A stretch of DNA of 64,000 nt from Oxydemutator sp963693105 (GTDB lineage: Bacteria; Pseudomonadota; Gammaproteobacteria; Poriferisulfidales; Oxydemutatoraceae), in contig OY843752.1 of assembly GCA_963693105.1 (NCBI GenBank), positions 310,001-374,000 on the forward strand. Direction: 5' to 3'. The notes beneath the pieces are model-generated. The model had not been told where the DNA came from and searched no databases. It saw only the letters and a list, made by a program, of their open reading frames with translations. Within the stretch, counting starts at the first letter, position 1; each line of letters opens with the position of its first letter. Shown in pieces: positions 49,249 to 59,463 of the stretch. The translations under genes were made by a program, and so were the position numbers.

Positions 49249-51294
49249 TCAGCGCGTGCTGTAACCGTGCACTCTTTGCTCAAGCAGGTCGTCTATGCTG
49301 TCGCCGATGTCGCCAAGTCCGCGTATGCTGAACTGAAAGCCGACGAAGGTGTCGTAATCGAGATTGCCGCCGGAGATTCTGCCGCCCGGATTGTCCACGT
49401 CCTTGAGCCGCCGCTGCGCCGCCAGCCGCAAACTCCAGCAGCAGCTGCGGTATTCAAAGCCGCCGAAAGTGTGCAGGCTGGCGCTGCTGCGAAGGTCTCT
49501 CGACGCGCTTGCAAACAAGTCCCAGTTTTCGCCTATCGGCAGATTGAAACCGGCGCCGGCCTGTTCAAAGTCACTCTCACGGTAACGATGGAACAAATTG
49601 GCGACCAGGTTGTGATTGTGCCTGCCCCGAAACGACAACATCGAAGTGTGCCTGGCCGGGTCGTCCCTGCCGGTGTCCCGAATCAGCGACGATGTGAATC
49701 GGACCATGCCGTTCAGGTTCAACGCGAGTTCGCCGGCCAGGCCGGAGTGGCTGCTGTCGCTCTTGCGGCCGGAGGTGAGGTGAACCCTGCGGTCGCTGAA
49801 ATGATACGCCCGGCCGAGGCTCAGCCGCAGCGCCTCCTTGCCGGTTTTGCGGTGGAACAGGCGCGATGTCAGCGCCAGCGTCAGGCGGTCGGCGTCGCCG
49901 ATTCTGTCCATGCCGTTGAAGCGGTTTTCGTCGAACAGCCGGCTGAAGCGGAATTCGGCCTCGTCGGTGTCAAACAACGGGATGTCGTCCTGGTCGCGCC
50001 GCGGAACGTTGAGGTAGAAAAGCTCCGGCTCGATGGTGTGGCGGTAGCGCCCGGCGGACCAATCCCTGCCGAACACCAAGCCGGTGCGCAGGCTGTACAC
50101 CGGCAGCGTGCGCTGCACCGTCTGGCCGCGGTGAATCTTGTACTGGGTGTGGTCGAGCGCCACCGCCGGCGTGAAATGAAAACCGGAACGGTGGTAGGCC
50201 CAGTTCATCGCCAGGCGGTTATGGAAACGGTTGCCGCGCGGGAAAGAATCATTGCCGACGGAATCGTACTTGTGCGCGAACTGCGTAATCCCGGAATGAA
50301 GATCGAAATTCAGGCGCGAACCCGCCGGGCTGAAATTCCTCGAAACCGAAAAAGCCGGGCGCTTTTCGTACGGCCGCAGGGCTTGCGGCGCGCTGTCGTC
50401 GGCGCGTTGCAGTTTCTCGGTCAGGAACCTGAATCTCCAGCCGCGCCAGTACCAGTTGCTCTCCAGCGCGCTGCGCAGATAGGACTCGCTGAAAATATCG
50501 AAACTGCCGGGCAGATCCTGCAGGTATTCCTTGTCCGACACCTGCTGCCAGTTGGCGTCCAGCGAGAAAAAGTCGCCGAGGCCGCCGTGGTGATTGAACT
50601 CGATGAAGTGGCGGTCATCACGGTATTGGTTGTCGTCCAGCCAGGCCGCTTTCAGGCCGCCGCGATCCTGCGGGTAGAGGTAACGGTACTTCGCGTTCAT
50701 CTGGGTGCCGCGCTCCGAGTAATAGTGCGGCGTCAGCAGGATGTCGTGGTTGGGCGCAAGGTTCAGGTACAACGGCAACGCGAATTCTTCGCCGGAATCG
50801 CTCGAGCGGCCGATTCTCGGCGTCAGCAATCCGCTCTTGCGCTCCCTCGACACCCGGTAGCGCGGCAGGTAGAACACCGGGATGTCGGCGATGTGCAGCC
50901 AGACGTTTTTGGCCATCCCGCTGCCTTTGGCGATATCCAGCGTCAACTCGTCCGCAGACAGAAACCACACGGGGTCGGGCGCGCCGCAGTTCGAGTACAG
51001 CACGTCGCCTTCCGCCTTGATCCGTTGCGTGGCCGGGTTGTGGACAACGCGGTCGGCGCGCACCTTGTCCTCGCCGCGCTCGACCTGCACGTTGCCCTGC
51101 AACGAAGACGAGCCGTCGCGGCGCGCGACCACGCGCTCGGCGCTGATCTTCACTCCGTCGTTGACGGCGTCTTGCAGCGGGCAGTAGGCGTCGGCGGCCC
51201 AGGACGGCTGGCCGCACACGGCCAGCGTGAACCACAGCAACGCTGCCCGGCTGAAACGGGCGCGCAGAGGGAAAAACCGTGCTGGTTCGATCAA
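49249..51294 (-). CDS. lptD: LPS-assembly protein LptD
   Basis: 681 residues; signal peptide ending SWA. OstA-like N-terminal domain (VKISAERVVARRDGSSSLQG), then a beta-barrel. Cys in DAYCPL, YSNCGAP and the paired YRSCCWSL correspond to the disulfides of E. coli LptD. Inserts LPS into the outer leaflet. Its presence shows an LPS-bearing outer membrane. First gene of the lptD-surA-pdxA-rsmA-apaG-apaH cluster; divergent from the efflux genes. Confidence 0.93.
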   Translation of the reverse strand: MIEPARFFPLRARFSRAALLWFTLAVCGQPSWAADAYCPLQDAVNDGVKISAERVVARRDGSSSLQGNVQVERGEDKVRADRVVHNPATQRIKAEGDVLYSNCGAPDPVWFLSADELTLDIAKGSGMAKNVWLHIADIPVFYLPRYRVSRERKSGLLTPRIGRSSDSGEEFALPLYLNLAPNHDILLTPHYYSERGTQMNAKYRYLYPQDRGGLKAAWLDDNQYRDDRHFIEFNHHGGLGDFFSLDANWQQVSDKEYLQDLPGSFDIFSESYLRSALESNWYWRGWRFRFLTEKLQRADDSAPQALRPYEKRPAFSVSRNFSPAGSRLNFDLHSGITQFAHKYDSVGNDSFPRGNRFHNRLAMNWAYHRSGFHFTPAVALDHTQYKIHRGQTVQRTLPVYSLRTGLVFGRDWSAGRYRHTIEPELFYLNVPRRDQDDIPLFDTDEAEFRFSRLFDENRFNGMDRIGDADRLTLALTSRLFHRKTGKEALRLSLGRAYHFSDRRVHLTSGRKSDSSHSGLAGELALNLNGMVRFTSSLIRDTGRDDPARHTSMLSFRGRHNHNLVANLFHRYRESDFEQAGAGFNLPIGENWDLFASASRDLRSSASLHTFGGFEYRSCCWSLRLAAQRRLKDVDNPGGRISGGNLDYDTFVGFQFSIRGLGDIGDSIDDLLEQRVHGYSTR

Positions 51295-51431
51295 AAGCTG
51301 TCCCTTTTGTATATTGGTATTTTGCGGACTGGCGCCAGCGCCGACAATGCTTCAAGACGGATACCGGGCAATGGCCGCGATAATAGCACAAAAATGTTGG
51401 ATAATAGCCGCTGGTACAGAGAATTCAGGGA

Positions 51432-52631
51432 ATGCGGATAACACAAAAAGTCTTGTCGGGCGCGGTGGTGGCGGCAACCATCGTCATCGTCGCCAGTCTT
51501 TTGTCGTGGCTGCGCCCCGAGCAGGCGCCGCAGAAACCGGACGAGGTGTTGCGGCTGGTCGAAGTCGGCGAGACGGTCGCGCGCGACGTGAAGCCGGATT
51601 ACCTGCTGACGGGCCGCCTGCAGCCGGTCACGGTCAGCGAACTGCGGTTCGAGGTCGCAGGGCGCATTGTCGAGGAGAACGTCGAGGTCGGCGAGCGCGT
51701 CGGCAAGGGACAGGTGCTGCTGAAACTCGACGACGGCGATTACCGCGACGCGCTGGTGCAGGCGCAAACCCGCCTCGAACTGGTCGAGAAGAAACTCGAA
51801 CGGGATTTGCAGTTGCTCAAACTGGCCGAACAGAATGTCGAATTGCGCAAACGCGAAGTCCGGCGCATTGACGGACTCGGCAAAAAGAACCTGTCTTCGC
51901 CGTCGCTGCTGGACGCCGAGCGCCAGAAACTGGTGGATATGCAGTCCGAGCAGGTGCGGCTGCAGCACGCGACGGAGGAAGGCCGGCTCAACGTCCGGCT
52001 CAACCGCAGCCTGCGCGACCAGGCGCGGCGCAACCTGGAGCGGGCGCAGTTGCAGGCGCCTTTCGACAGCATCGTCAACCGGGTCGAGGCCGAGATCGGA
52101 GACTACGTCGGCAAGGACATGGTGGTCGTCGAACTGGTGGTGGCCGACCGCCTCGACCTGCTTTTGAATATCAGCAACGAGCAGGCCGGTTCGCTGGAAC
52201 TGGGGCTGACGCTGGAAGTCGTCGTCAGCGGGCGCGCGCACGCCGGCACGCTGGTGTCGCTGCAAACGGATCCCGACCGCGACACGTACACCCACGCCGC
52301 CAAAATCCAGATTGAAGGCCGCGGCCTGAAAGCCGGCGCCGCCGCGCAGACGCGCCTGCCGGGGCGGTCGCGCTCCAACGTGGTGGCGGTGCCGGTGGCC
52401 GCGGTGCAGTACGTCAACGGCCAGCCGTTTCTGTTTGTCGAGGAAAACAGCGTTGTGCTGCGCCGCCGCGTCACCCTGGGCGACCGCGCCGGCGATGAAA
52501 TCATCGTCGAACGCGGCCTGCAGCCCGGAGAGCGGATTGTCCTGCGCGACATTGAAGGGCTTGGCAACAACCAGAAGGTCCTGGTCAAGCAGGCACAGGC
52601 CACGCCCGCGGCCCACGCCGCCGAACGCTGA
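51432..52631 (+). CDS. RND efflux membrane fusion protein
   Basis: 399 residues. N-terminal membrane anchor, biotinyl-lipoyl-like halves (ELRFEVAGRIVEENVEVGERVGKGQVL and LERAQLQAPFDSIVNRVEAEIGDYV), an alpha-hairpin between, then beta-barrel domains. Links the inner-membrane pump to an outer-membrane channel not encoded here. The permease gene follows after 5 bp. Confidence 0.92.
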   Translation: MRITQKVLSGAVVAATIVIVASLLSWLRPEQAPQKPDEVLRLVEVGETVARDVKPDYLLTGRLQPVTVSELRFEVAGRIVEENVEVGERVGKGQVLLKLDDGDYRDALVQAQTRLELVEKKLERDLQLLKLAEQNVELRKREVRRIDGLGKKNLSSPSLLDAERQKLVDMQSEQVRLQHATEEGRLNVRLNRSLRDQARRNLERAQLQAPFDSIVNRVEAEIGDYVGKDMVVVELVVADRLDLLLNISNEQAGSLELGLTLEVVVSGRAHAGTLVSLQTDPDRDTYTHAAKIQIEGRGLKAGAAAQTRLPGRSRSNVVAVPVAAVQYVNGQPFLFVEENSVVLRRRVTLGDRAGDEIIVERGLQPGERIVLRDIEGLGNNQKVLVKQAQATPAAHAAER

Positions 52632-52636
52632 CGGCC

Positions 52637-55600
52637 GTGACTGAATTCTCGATAAAAAACCCGCTCATCGTCAATTTTCTGCTGGCCGCCATCGTCATTA
52701 TCGGCGTACTGTCGTGGCGCTCGATGCCGCAGGAGATGTTCCCGGTCATCGAGAGAGGCCTGGTCGAGATACGCACCGTGTTTGAAGGCGCGCCGCCGAT
52801 TGAAATCGAACGCCAGATTACCATTCCGATCGAGAAGGAGGTCGAGGACTTCGACGACATTGACGAAATTCGCTCGACCAGTCTTGAAGGCGTTTCCACC
52901 GTTCTTCTGAAACTGAAGCCGAACAGCGACATTGACGAAGTGGTGCGCGAAGCGCGCTTTGCGGTGGACGCCATGGACGACCTGCCGGAAGACATCGAGA
53001 CACCCCGGATACGCCGCATCAAATCCAGCTTCCCGGTGCTGAGCGTCAGCGTCTATGGCGACGTCACCGAAGCCGACCTGATTGAAAACGGCAAACAGGT
53101 CAAGAAACTGCTGCAGAAAATTGACGGCGTCGCCGCCGTCAACATCGCCGGCGAGCGCGAGTGGGAAGTGTGGGTGACCGTGAACCCCTATGAGATTGCC
53201 GCGCGCAACGTGTCCCTTTCGGAAATCAGGGCGGCGCTGGCGTCCAACCTGATGGACCAGCCGGGCGGCTCGCTGTCGGCGGCGGAAGGCGACATCCAGT
53301 TGCGCGGCATCAGCACCGCGCCGGACATTGAAGCGGTCAAGGACATCGCCATCCGCACCAATCCCGGCGGCGGCCAGTTGCGAATCGGCGACATCGCCGA
53401 GGTCGGCATGCAGCTGGAGGAAATGCAGAAAACGCGCGCGCGCTTCAACGGCAGGCCCTCGCTGAACCTGATTATAACGAAGGACGCCGAGGCCTCGACG
53501 ATCGAGGTCGCCGACGAGGTCAAGGCGCTGCTCGCGGACTTGTCCGGGCGGCTGCCGCCGTCGGTGCGCGCGGGCTACCACAGCGACCTTTCGATTTACG
53601 TCAAAACCCGCCTGCAAACGGTGTTCTCGTCCGGCCTGATCGGCCTGGTCATGCTGCTGCTGTCGCTCTACCTGCTGCTCAATTTCAGAATCGCCGCGAT
53701 CACCGCGCTGGGAATCCCGGTTTCTTTTCTGGTCGCGGTGATTTGCCTCAAGTACACGGGTTTTACTATCAACATGGTGTCGCTGTTCGCTTTCCTGATC
53801 GCGCTCGGCATGATCGTGGACGACGCCATCATCATCACCGAGAACATCTACCGCCACATCGAGGAAGGCATGCCGACGATGCAGGCGGCGTTGCAGGGAA
53901 CGCGCGAGGTCATCGCCCCCGTGTGCGCCTCGACGCTGACGACCATCGCCGCGTTTCTGCCGATCTTCGCCATCGGCGGCACCATGGGGCAGTTTGTCGT
54001 GGTCATCCCGATTGTCGTCAGCGCCGCGCTGCTGGGGTCGCTGCTCGAAGCCCTGCTGATTCTGCCGGCCCACGCCAACCTGATTCTGCGCGGCCGTGCC
54101 CGCCCCGCGCCCGCGCCCGCCGCCGCCGGCAACGGCGACTCCCGGGGCTCCGGCCGCTGGCACGCGTTTTTGAAGAACTACCGCGGTTATCTGCAATGGG
54201 CGGTGAAAAACCGCTACCTGATCAGCATCACCGCGGTTTGCGTTTTGGCCGTGGCACTGACCATTGCCGTCACCCGCGTGCCCTTCCAGCTCTTCGGACA
54301 GATTGAGGTGGACCAGTTCTTCGTCAACATCGAGGCGCCGAACAATTACAGCATCGAGGAGTCGGAAATCCTGGCGGAAACCATCGAAGATGAAATCCTG
54401 GCCACGTTCAAGGGCCACGAGTACGAACTCGACGTGCTGCTGACCAACGTCGGGGTGATGCTCGAAGGCCGCGTCCAGCGCACCAAAATCGGTGAAAACT
54501 ACATTCAGTTTTACATCACGCTGGCGAGCCGGGAACCGCGCGGCTTCATCGAGCGGTTCGTGACGCCGCTGGTCAGCCTGAAGTTCGACCATGCGGGGCG
54601 GCGCAAGCGCGACACCGAGGACATCGTCTCGCTGGTGCGCCAGCGCGTCGAGCGCCTGCCCGGCGTCAAGCGGTTCTCCATCCTGCGCACGGAGGCCGGC
54701 CCGGCCGGCTCCGACATCTCGATCAGCCTCGCCGGCCAGGACCTCGAAACGCTTGAAGGCTACGCCGGCGAAATGACGGATTTCCTGTCTTCGCTGCAAG
54801 GCGTGCGTGATGCGCGCCACGACATGGAACCGGGCAAGCTCGAATTCAGGTACCGCCTCAACGAACACGGGCGGCGCCTCGGACTGACCCAGCGGGAGAT
54901 CGCCGAGGCGGTGCGCACCGGCTATCTGGGGCTTGAAACGGTGCACGTCAACTGGGGGGAGGAGCGTTATCCCGTGCGCCTGATTTTCACCGAGGACATC
55001 CGCAGCGACAGCAGCCGTCTGGCCAAACTGCCGATTACGCTCGCCAACGGCAAGGTGGTGTATTTCAACGAAGTCGCCGACATGCAGCTCGACCGCGGCT
55101 TCAACCAGTTGGAACGGCTCGACGAGCGCCGCATCGCCACGGTGGACGCGGAAATTGACCAGGAGCAAACGACCGCGCTGCAAATCTATAACGCGGTGAG
55201 CGAGTATTTCACGCCGGTTTACCAAACCCGCCCCGGTTACCGGATGGTGTTTCGCGGCGAGAAAAAAGAGGCCTCGGACTCGTTTTCCGGGGCGCTGGAA
55301 GCCGGCGTTATTTCGCTCTTCCTGATTCTTTTCATTCTGATCGTGCTGTTCCGCTCGCTGATCGACCCGCTGCTGATCATGCTGACCATCCCGTTCGGCA
55401 TGATCGGCGTCATCCTCGGCCATCTGATGCTCGGCTACAACCTGCAATTCGTTTCCGTCATCGGCATCCTCGCGCTGAGCGGCATCATCGTCAACGACTC
55501 GCTGATTATGATTGACTGCATCAAGCGCCTGCGCCAGGACGGCGAGACGCGCGAGAACGCGGTGGTGCTGTCGAGCTGCCGGCGCGCGCGGCCGATTCTG

Positions 55601-55819
55601 CTGACGACGGTGACGACCTTTCTCGGCGTATCACCGTTGATTTTCTTCGCCAGCGGCCAGACCGCCTTTCTGTCGCCGATGGCGGTCAGCCTCGGTTTCG
55701 GCCTGCTCGTGGCGACGGTCCTGATTCTGGTCGTGCTGCCGTGTTTCTATCTGGTCGCCGACGACCTGAGAACGGCCCTGGCGGGGGCGTACCGGAAGGA
55801 AAGCGCGAGCGTTTCTTGA
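52637..55819 (+). CDS. RND efflux permease (AcrB/MexB-like superfamily)
   Basis: 1060 residues, GTG start. FSIKNPLIVNFLLAAIVIIGVLSW is the first helix; 12 helices and two large periplasmic loops. TM4 has GMIVDDAIIITENIYRHIEEG with the proton-relay Asp pair. Short loops place it with the non-HAE1 hydrophobe efflux groups. Substrate unknown. Confidence 0.92.
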   Translation: MTEFSIKNPLIVNFLLAAIVIIGVLSWRSMPQEMFPVIERGLVEIRTVFEGAPPIEIERQITIPIEKEVEDFDDIDEIRSTSLEGVSTVLLKLKPNSDIDEVVREARFAVDAMDDLPEDIETPRIRRIKSSFPVLSVSVYGDVTEADLIENGKQVKKLLQKIDGVAAVNIAGEREWEVWVTVNPYEIAARNVSLSEIRAALASNLMDQPGGSLSAAEGDIQLRGISTAPDIEAVKDIAIRTNPGGGQLRIGDIAEVGMQLEEMQKTRARFNGRPSLNLIITKDAEASTIEVADEVKALLADLSGRLPPSVRAGYHSDLSIYVKTRLQTVFSSGLIGLVMLLLSLYLLLNFRIAAITALGIPVSFLVAVICLKYTGFTINMVSLFAFLIALGMIVDDAIIITENIYRHIEEGMPTMQAALQGTREVIAPVCASTLTTIAAFLPIFAIGGTMGQFVVVIPIVVSAALLGSLLEALLILPAHANLILRGRARPAPAPAAAGNGDSRGSGRWHAFLKNYRGYLQWAVKNRYLISITAVCVLAVALTIAVTRVPFQLFGQIEVDQFFVNIEAPNNYSIEESEILAETIEDEILATFKGHEYELDVLLTNVGVMLEGRVQRTKIGENYIQFYITLASREPRGFIERFVTPLVSLKFDHAGRRKRDTEDIVSLVRQRVERLPGVKRFSILRTEAGPAGSDISISLAGQDLETLEGYAGEMTDFLSSLQGVRDARHDMEPGKLEFRYRLNEHGRRLGLTQREIAEAVRTGYLGLETVHVNWGEERYPVRLIFTEDIRSDSSRLAKLPITLANGKVVYFNEVADMQLDRGFNQLERLDERRIATVDAEIDQEQTTALQIYNAVSEYFTPVYQTRPGYRMVFRGEKKEASDSFSGALEAGVISLFLILFILIVLFRSLIDPLLIMLTIPFGMIGVILGHLMLGYNLQFVSVIGILALSGIIVNDSLIMIDCIKRLRQDGETRENAVVLSSCRRARPILLTTVTTFLGVSPLIFFASGQTAFLSPMAVSLGFGLLVATVLILVVLPCFYLVADDLRTALAGAYRKESASVS

Positions 55820-56592
55820 TGCGCGTGATTACTCTCAACGCCAACGGCATTCGCTCGGCTTCATCCAAAGGCTTTTTCGACTGGCTCGCGGCGCAGAAGG
55901 CCGACTTCGTCTGCATCCAGGAACTGAAGGCGCAGGTCGAACAACTGCAAGACGCCGTGTTTCATCCGGCGACCTATCACTGCTACTACCGCGCAGCCGA
56001 AAAAAAGGGCTACAGCGGCGTCGCGCTGTATTCACGCCGCCGTCCGGACGACGTCATCGAGGGTTTCGGCAGCGACGAGTTCGACCGCGAGGGGCGTTAC
56101 ATCGAGGCGCGGCTGGACGGGCTGTCGGTGGTCTCTCTTTACGCGCCGTCGGGCTCGTCCGGCGACGAGCGCCAGCAGGCCAAATTCCGCTTTCTCGACG
56201 AGTTTGTGCGGCACCTGAGAAAACTGAAGCGGCGGCGAAGAGACTACATTATCTGCGGCGACTGGAACATCGCGCACAAGCAGATTGACCTGAAAAACTG
56301 GCGCGGCAACCGCAAAAACTCCGGCTTTCTGCCGGAAGAACGCGCGTGGATGGACCACCTGTTCGGGCGGCTCGGCTACAACGACGCGTTCCGCGAAGTC
56401 TGCGCGCTGGACGACCAGTACACCTGGTGGTCGAACCGCGGACGGGCGTGGGAGAAGAACGTCGGCTGGCGCATAGACTACCAGGTGACCTCGCCACGGT
56501 TGCGCGGCGCGGCAAGGCGCGCGGCCATTTACAAGAAACGGCGCTTCTCCGACCACGCGCCGCTGACCATGGACTACGACCTGAACACTTGA
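55819..56592 (+). CDS. xth: Exodeoxyribonuclease III
   Basis: 257 residues; ATG overlaps the permease stop (TGATG). VITLNANGIRSASSKGFFDW, FVCIQELKA (catalytic Glu), YIICGDWNIAHKQIDLKNW, and RRFSDHAPLTMDY (catalytic Asp-His) identify it. AP endonuclease and 3' repair diesterase. Confidence 0.95.
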   Translation: MRVITLNANGIRSASSKGFFDWLAAQKADFVCIQELKAQVEQLQDAVFHPATYHCYYRAAEKKGYSGVALYSRRRPDDVIEGFGSDEFDREGRYIEARLDGLSVVSLYAPSGSSGDERQQAKFRFLDEFVRHLRKLKRRRRDYIICGDWNIAHKQIDLKNWRGNRKNSGFLPEERAWMDHLFGRLGYNDAFREVCALDDQYTWWSNRGRAWEKNVGWRIDYQVTSPRLRGAARRAAIYKKRRFSDHAPLTMDYDLNT

Positions 56593-57971
56593 GCGACTGG
56601 GCCGCGACATTCAGAGTCTATGCCGATGCCCGGCTGGCGAAGATTCTGCTGATTGGCGTGATCAGCGGTTTGCCGTGGGTGCTGATTGGTTCGCTGGCGT
56701 CGCTTTGGCTGAGGGACGAGGGTTACAGCCTCGGCTCCATCGGTCTTTTCGGTTACGCCTTTGCGTTTTACGCGCTCAATTTTCTGTGGGCGCCGCTGCT
56801 CGACGCCGTTCACATCCCGTGGCTGACACGCCGGCTCGGCCACCGCCGGGCCTGGATCGTCGTCATGCAGTTTTTCATTTTTGCCGCCTCGGTGGCGATG
56901 TATTTTCTGTCGCCCGCCGTCAACCTGTGGCATGTCGCCATCGCCGTCGTCGTCATCGCCGCGGCGTCGGCGACGCAGGACGTGGCAATCGACGCGCTGC
57001 GCATCGAACTGGTGGACCGGAACGAGACGGCGCTGGTGGCGGCGGCGGCGGCCATGGCGACGGCCGGCTGGTACACCGGTTACAACGCCGGCGGCGCCAT
57101 CGCGCTCTATTGCGTGGACTGGCTCAAGAACACCGGCGCCGCCAACCCGTGGCAGACGACCTACCTGCTGATGACATCCGTCATCGTCGCGTGCAACATC
57201 GGCCTGCTGTTCGTGCGCGAGACCGGCGGCGGCGAACGCGACGCGGCGCAGGCGCGTGCCCGGCAGGCCGCGATGGACAAAATGCCGGCGGCGGGCGGCG
57301 GCGCGGCGCGCGCATCGGCCTGGCTGGTGGCGACCGTGTCGGAACCGCTCGCCGACTTCTTTCGCAGCAACGGCGTGCGGGTGGCGCTGACGCTGCTGGG
57401 CTTCGTCTTTCTATTCAAGATCGGGGAGGCGTTTCTGGGGCGGATGTCGCTGCTGTTCTACCGCGAAGTCGGCTTTGACGAGGCCGACATCGCAACCTAT
57501 TCCAAGTTGATCGGCTGGGGCACCATCACTTTCTTCTCCGTCGTCGGCAGTCTTTTCAGCGTGCGCTTCGGGCTGTTCAGGGGGCTGCTGATTTGCGGCG
57601 TCGCGATGGCCTCGACCAACCTGCTGTTCGCATGGCTCGCCGCCGTCGGCCCCGACCGCACGCTGTTCGCCGCCGCCGTCATCCTCGATCAATTCACCAC
57701 CGCCATCTCGACGGTCGCCTTCGTCGCCTTCATCTCGCAATTGTGCGGGCGCGTTTACACCGCCACGCAATACGCGCTGCTGGCGTCGCTCGGCAATCTG
57801 GCGCGCACCACGCTGTCGGCGCACAGCGGCCAACTGGTGGAGGCGCTGGGCGGCGCGTGGGATCAATTCTTCATCCTCACCGCGCTGATGGTGCTGCCGA
57901 GCCTGGTGCTGCTGCTCGCGGTCAGGAAGAAACTGGCGGGGTATTTCGCGCGCCCGCAACAGAATCCGTAG
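56589..57971 (+). CDS. ampG: AmpG-like muropeptide permease (MFS)
   Basis: 460 residues from a TTG overlapping the xth stop. About 12 to 14 helices; GVISGLPWVLIGSLASLWLRDEGYSLGSIG, NFLWAPLLDAVHIPWL and ATQDVAIDALRIELV are AmpG features. Imports anhydromuropeptides for wall recycling. The TTG start is the only option compatible with the full first helix. Confidence 0.9.
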   Translation: MSDWAATFRVYADARLAKILLIGVISGLPWVLIGSLASLWLRDEGYSLGSIGLFGYAFAFYALNFLWAPLLDAVHIPWLTRRLGHRRAWIVVMQFFIFAASVAMYFLSPAVNLWHVAIAVVVIAAASATQDVAIDALRIELVDRNETALVAAAAAMATAGWYTGYNAGGAIALYCVDWLKNTGAANPWQTTYLLMTSVIVACNIGLLFVRETGGGERDAAQARARQAAMDKMPAAGGGAARASAWLVATVSEPLADFFRSNGVRVALTLLGFVFLFKIGEAFLGRMSLLFYREVGFDEADIATYSKLIGWGTITFFSVVGSLFSVRFGLFRGLLICGVAMASTNLLFAWLAAVGPDRTLFAAAVILDQFTTAISTVAFVAFISQLCGRVYTATQYALLASLGNLARTTLSAHSGQLVEALGGAWDQFFILTALMVLPSLVLLLAVRKKLAGYFARPQQNP

Positions 57972-57979
57972 CGGCGCGC

Positions 57980-58001
57980 GCCGCCGTCACAATACGGCGG
58001 C
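57980..58001. terminator. hairpin between convergent ampG and ctp
   Basis: Perfect 8-bp stem GCCGCCGT / ACGGCGGC, loop CACAAT. No long T-run on either side; may work in both directions. Confidence 0.5.
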
Positions 58002-58015
58002 GGTCATGCGGGTTT

Positions 58016-59257
58016 TTACTGCGGGTTGGCCGCAATCAACTTCAATTTGTCGAGCGCGGCGCTGATCTGGTTGTCGTAGGCGAGCCACGCCTTCAGGTCG
58101 GAGCGGCTGATTTTGGAGCGCGCTTCCCGCTCCTCTTCGGACAACTCGGTCGGCTCCAGTTCAATGTCCGGCTTGATGCCGACTTCGTGAATCGAACGCC
58201 CCGACGGCGTGTAATACCGGGCCGTCGTCAATTTCAACGCGCTGCCCTCGTCCAGCTGCTGGATGGACTGCACCGAGGCTTTGCCGAACGACTGGGCGCC
58301 CATGACGGTGGCGCGCTTGAGATCCTGCAACGCGCCGGCGACGATTTCCGACCCCGACGCCGAGCCTTTGTCAATCAGCACGACGAGGGGCGCGGCGCCC
58401 GAACGGTCGGCGGTGGTGGATTTGTACTCCACCGCCGCGTTGCGGTGCCTGCCCTTGGTATAGACGATCAGACTCTGGCCGTTCAGGAAGATGTCGGCGA
58501 CCCGGACCGCCTCCGCCAGCACGCCGCCGGGGTTGCTTCTGAGGTCGAGAATCAGACCGCGCAGGGGCCGCTTGTTGTCGCGCACCAGTTCTCCCAGCAG
58601 GCCCAGCGTGTCCTGCGACGTGCGCTCCTGGAACCTGGAAATTCTGATATAACCGAAATCCGGTTCCAGCAGGGTCGCGCGCGCGCTCTTGACCTTGATC
58701 ACGGCCCTCGTCAACTGGACCGGAAACGGCTCGGGAACCTTCTCGCGAAGAATCGTCAGCGTGACCTCGGTGCCGACCTTGCCGCGCATCAAATCCACCG
58801 CCTCCGACAACGTCATGCCCTTGACCGGCGTGTCGTCAATCTTGCCGATCAAATCGCCCGCGAGAATGCCGGCGCGCTGCGCGGGCGTGTCGTCAATCGG
58901 CGCGATGACCTCGACGAAGTCGCCCTCCATGTCCACCTCGATGCCGAGGCCGCCGAACTTGCCGGAGGTGCCGATTTGCAAATCCTGGTAGGAGCGCTCC
59001 TTCACATAGACGGAGTACGGGTCGAGTTCTCCCAGCATTCCGTTGATCGCGCCCTCGAGCAGTTTTTCATCGGAGACTTCGTCAACGTAACTGCTCTTGA
59101 TGCGCGCGTAAATGTCGCTGAACAAACGCAGCTCCTTTACCGGGAGCGTGACGTTGGCCGAAGGCGACTCGTAGGTGACACCGCCAAACGCGATGACCAC
59201 CAGCACCGCCAGTGCGAACGCGAGCGACTTGTGCCGGAAAGTTTTTTTACTGTTCAT
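58016..59257 (-). CDS. ctp: C-terminal processing peptidase, S41 family
   Basis: 413 residues. Signal/anchor helix, GKFGGLGIEVDMEGDFVEVI PDZ domain, then catalytic Ser in DKGSASGSEIVAGAL and Lys in SFGKASVQS. Periplasmic protease that trims C-termini; often acts on wall enzymes or their regulators. Confidence 0.95.
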   Translation of the reverse strand: MNSKKTFRHKSLAFALAVLVVIAFGGVTYESPSANVTLPVKELRLFSDIYARIKSSYVDEVSDEKLLEGAINGMLGELDPYSVYVKERSYQDLQIGTSGKFGGLGIEVDMEGDFVEVIAPIDDTPAQRAGILAGDLIGKIDDTPVKGMTLSEAVDLMRGKVGTEVTLTILREKVPEPFPVQLTRAVIKVKSARATLLEPDFGYIRISRFQERTSQDTLGLLGELVRDNKRPLRGLILDLRSNPGGVLAEAVRVADIFLNGQSLIVYTKGRHRNAAVEYKSTTADRSGAAPLVVLIDKGSASGSEIVAGALQDLKRATVMGAQSFGKASVQSIQQLDEGSALKLTTARYYTPSGRSIHEVGIKPDIELEPTELSEEEREARSKISRSDLKAWLAYDNQISAALDKLKLIAANPQ

Positions 59258-59463
59258 TGTTTTTCTCTTGCGGCCCGTGGGAGGCGCGGTGTTTCATTAT
59301 AATAGATTCATCCGGCAGTGCATTGATGTCCCGCAACAGGGCGCGCAACGCGGCGGAGAGAGCGCCTGGCGGCTCTGAATCCTTGTTTTTACTTGAAAAA
59401 CCATTCTGGCGCGTTTCTTGCTTCTATACAAGGCAGGAACCATAAAAAACCTGAGGGGGCAAC

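Noticed and set aside
48883..51441. Open frame of 852 codons on the plus strand
   Set aside because: It is antisense to surA and lptD, which have clear family motifs; GC-rich codon bias keeps the opposite frame open.
52103..55447. Open frame of over 1100 codons on the minus strand
   Set aside because: Antisense shadow of the RND fusion protein and permease; composition dominated by His/Arg/Gln with no domain.
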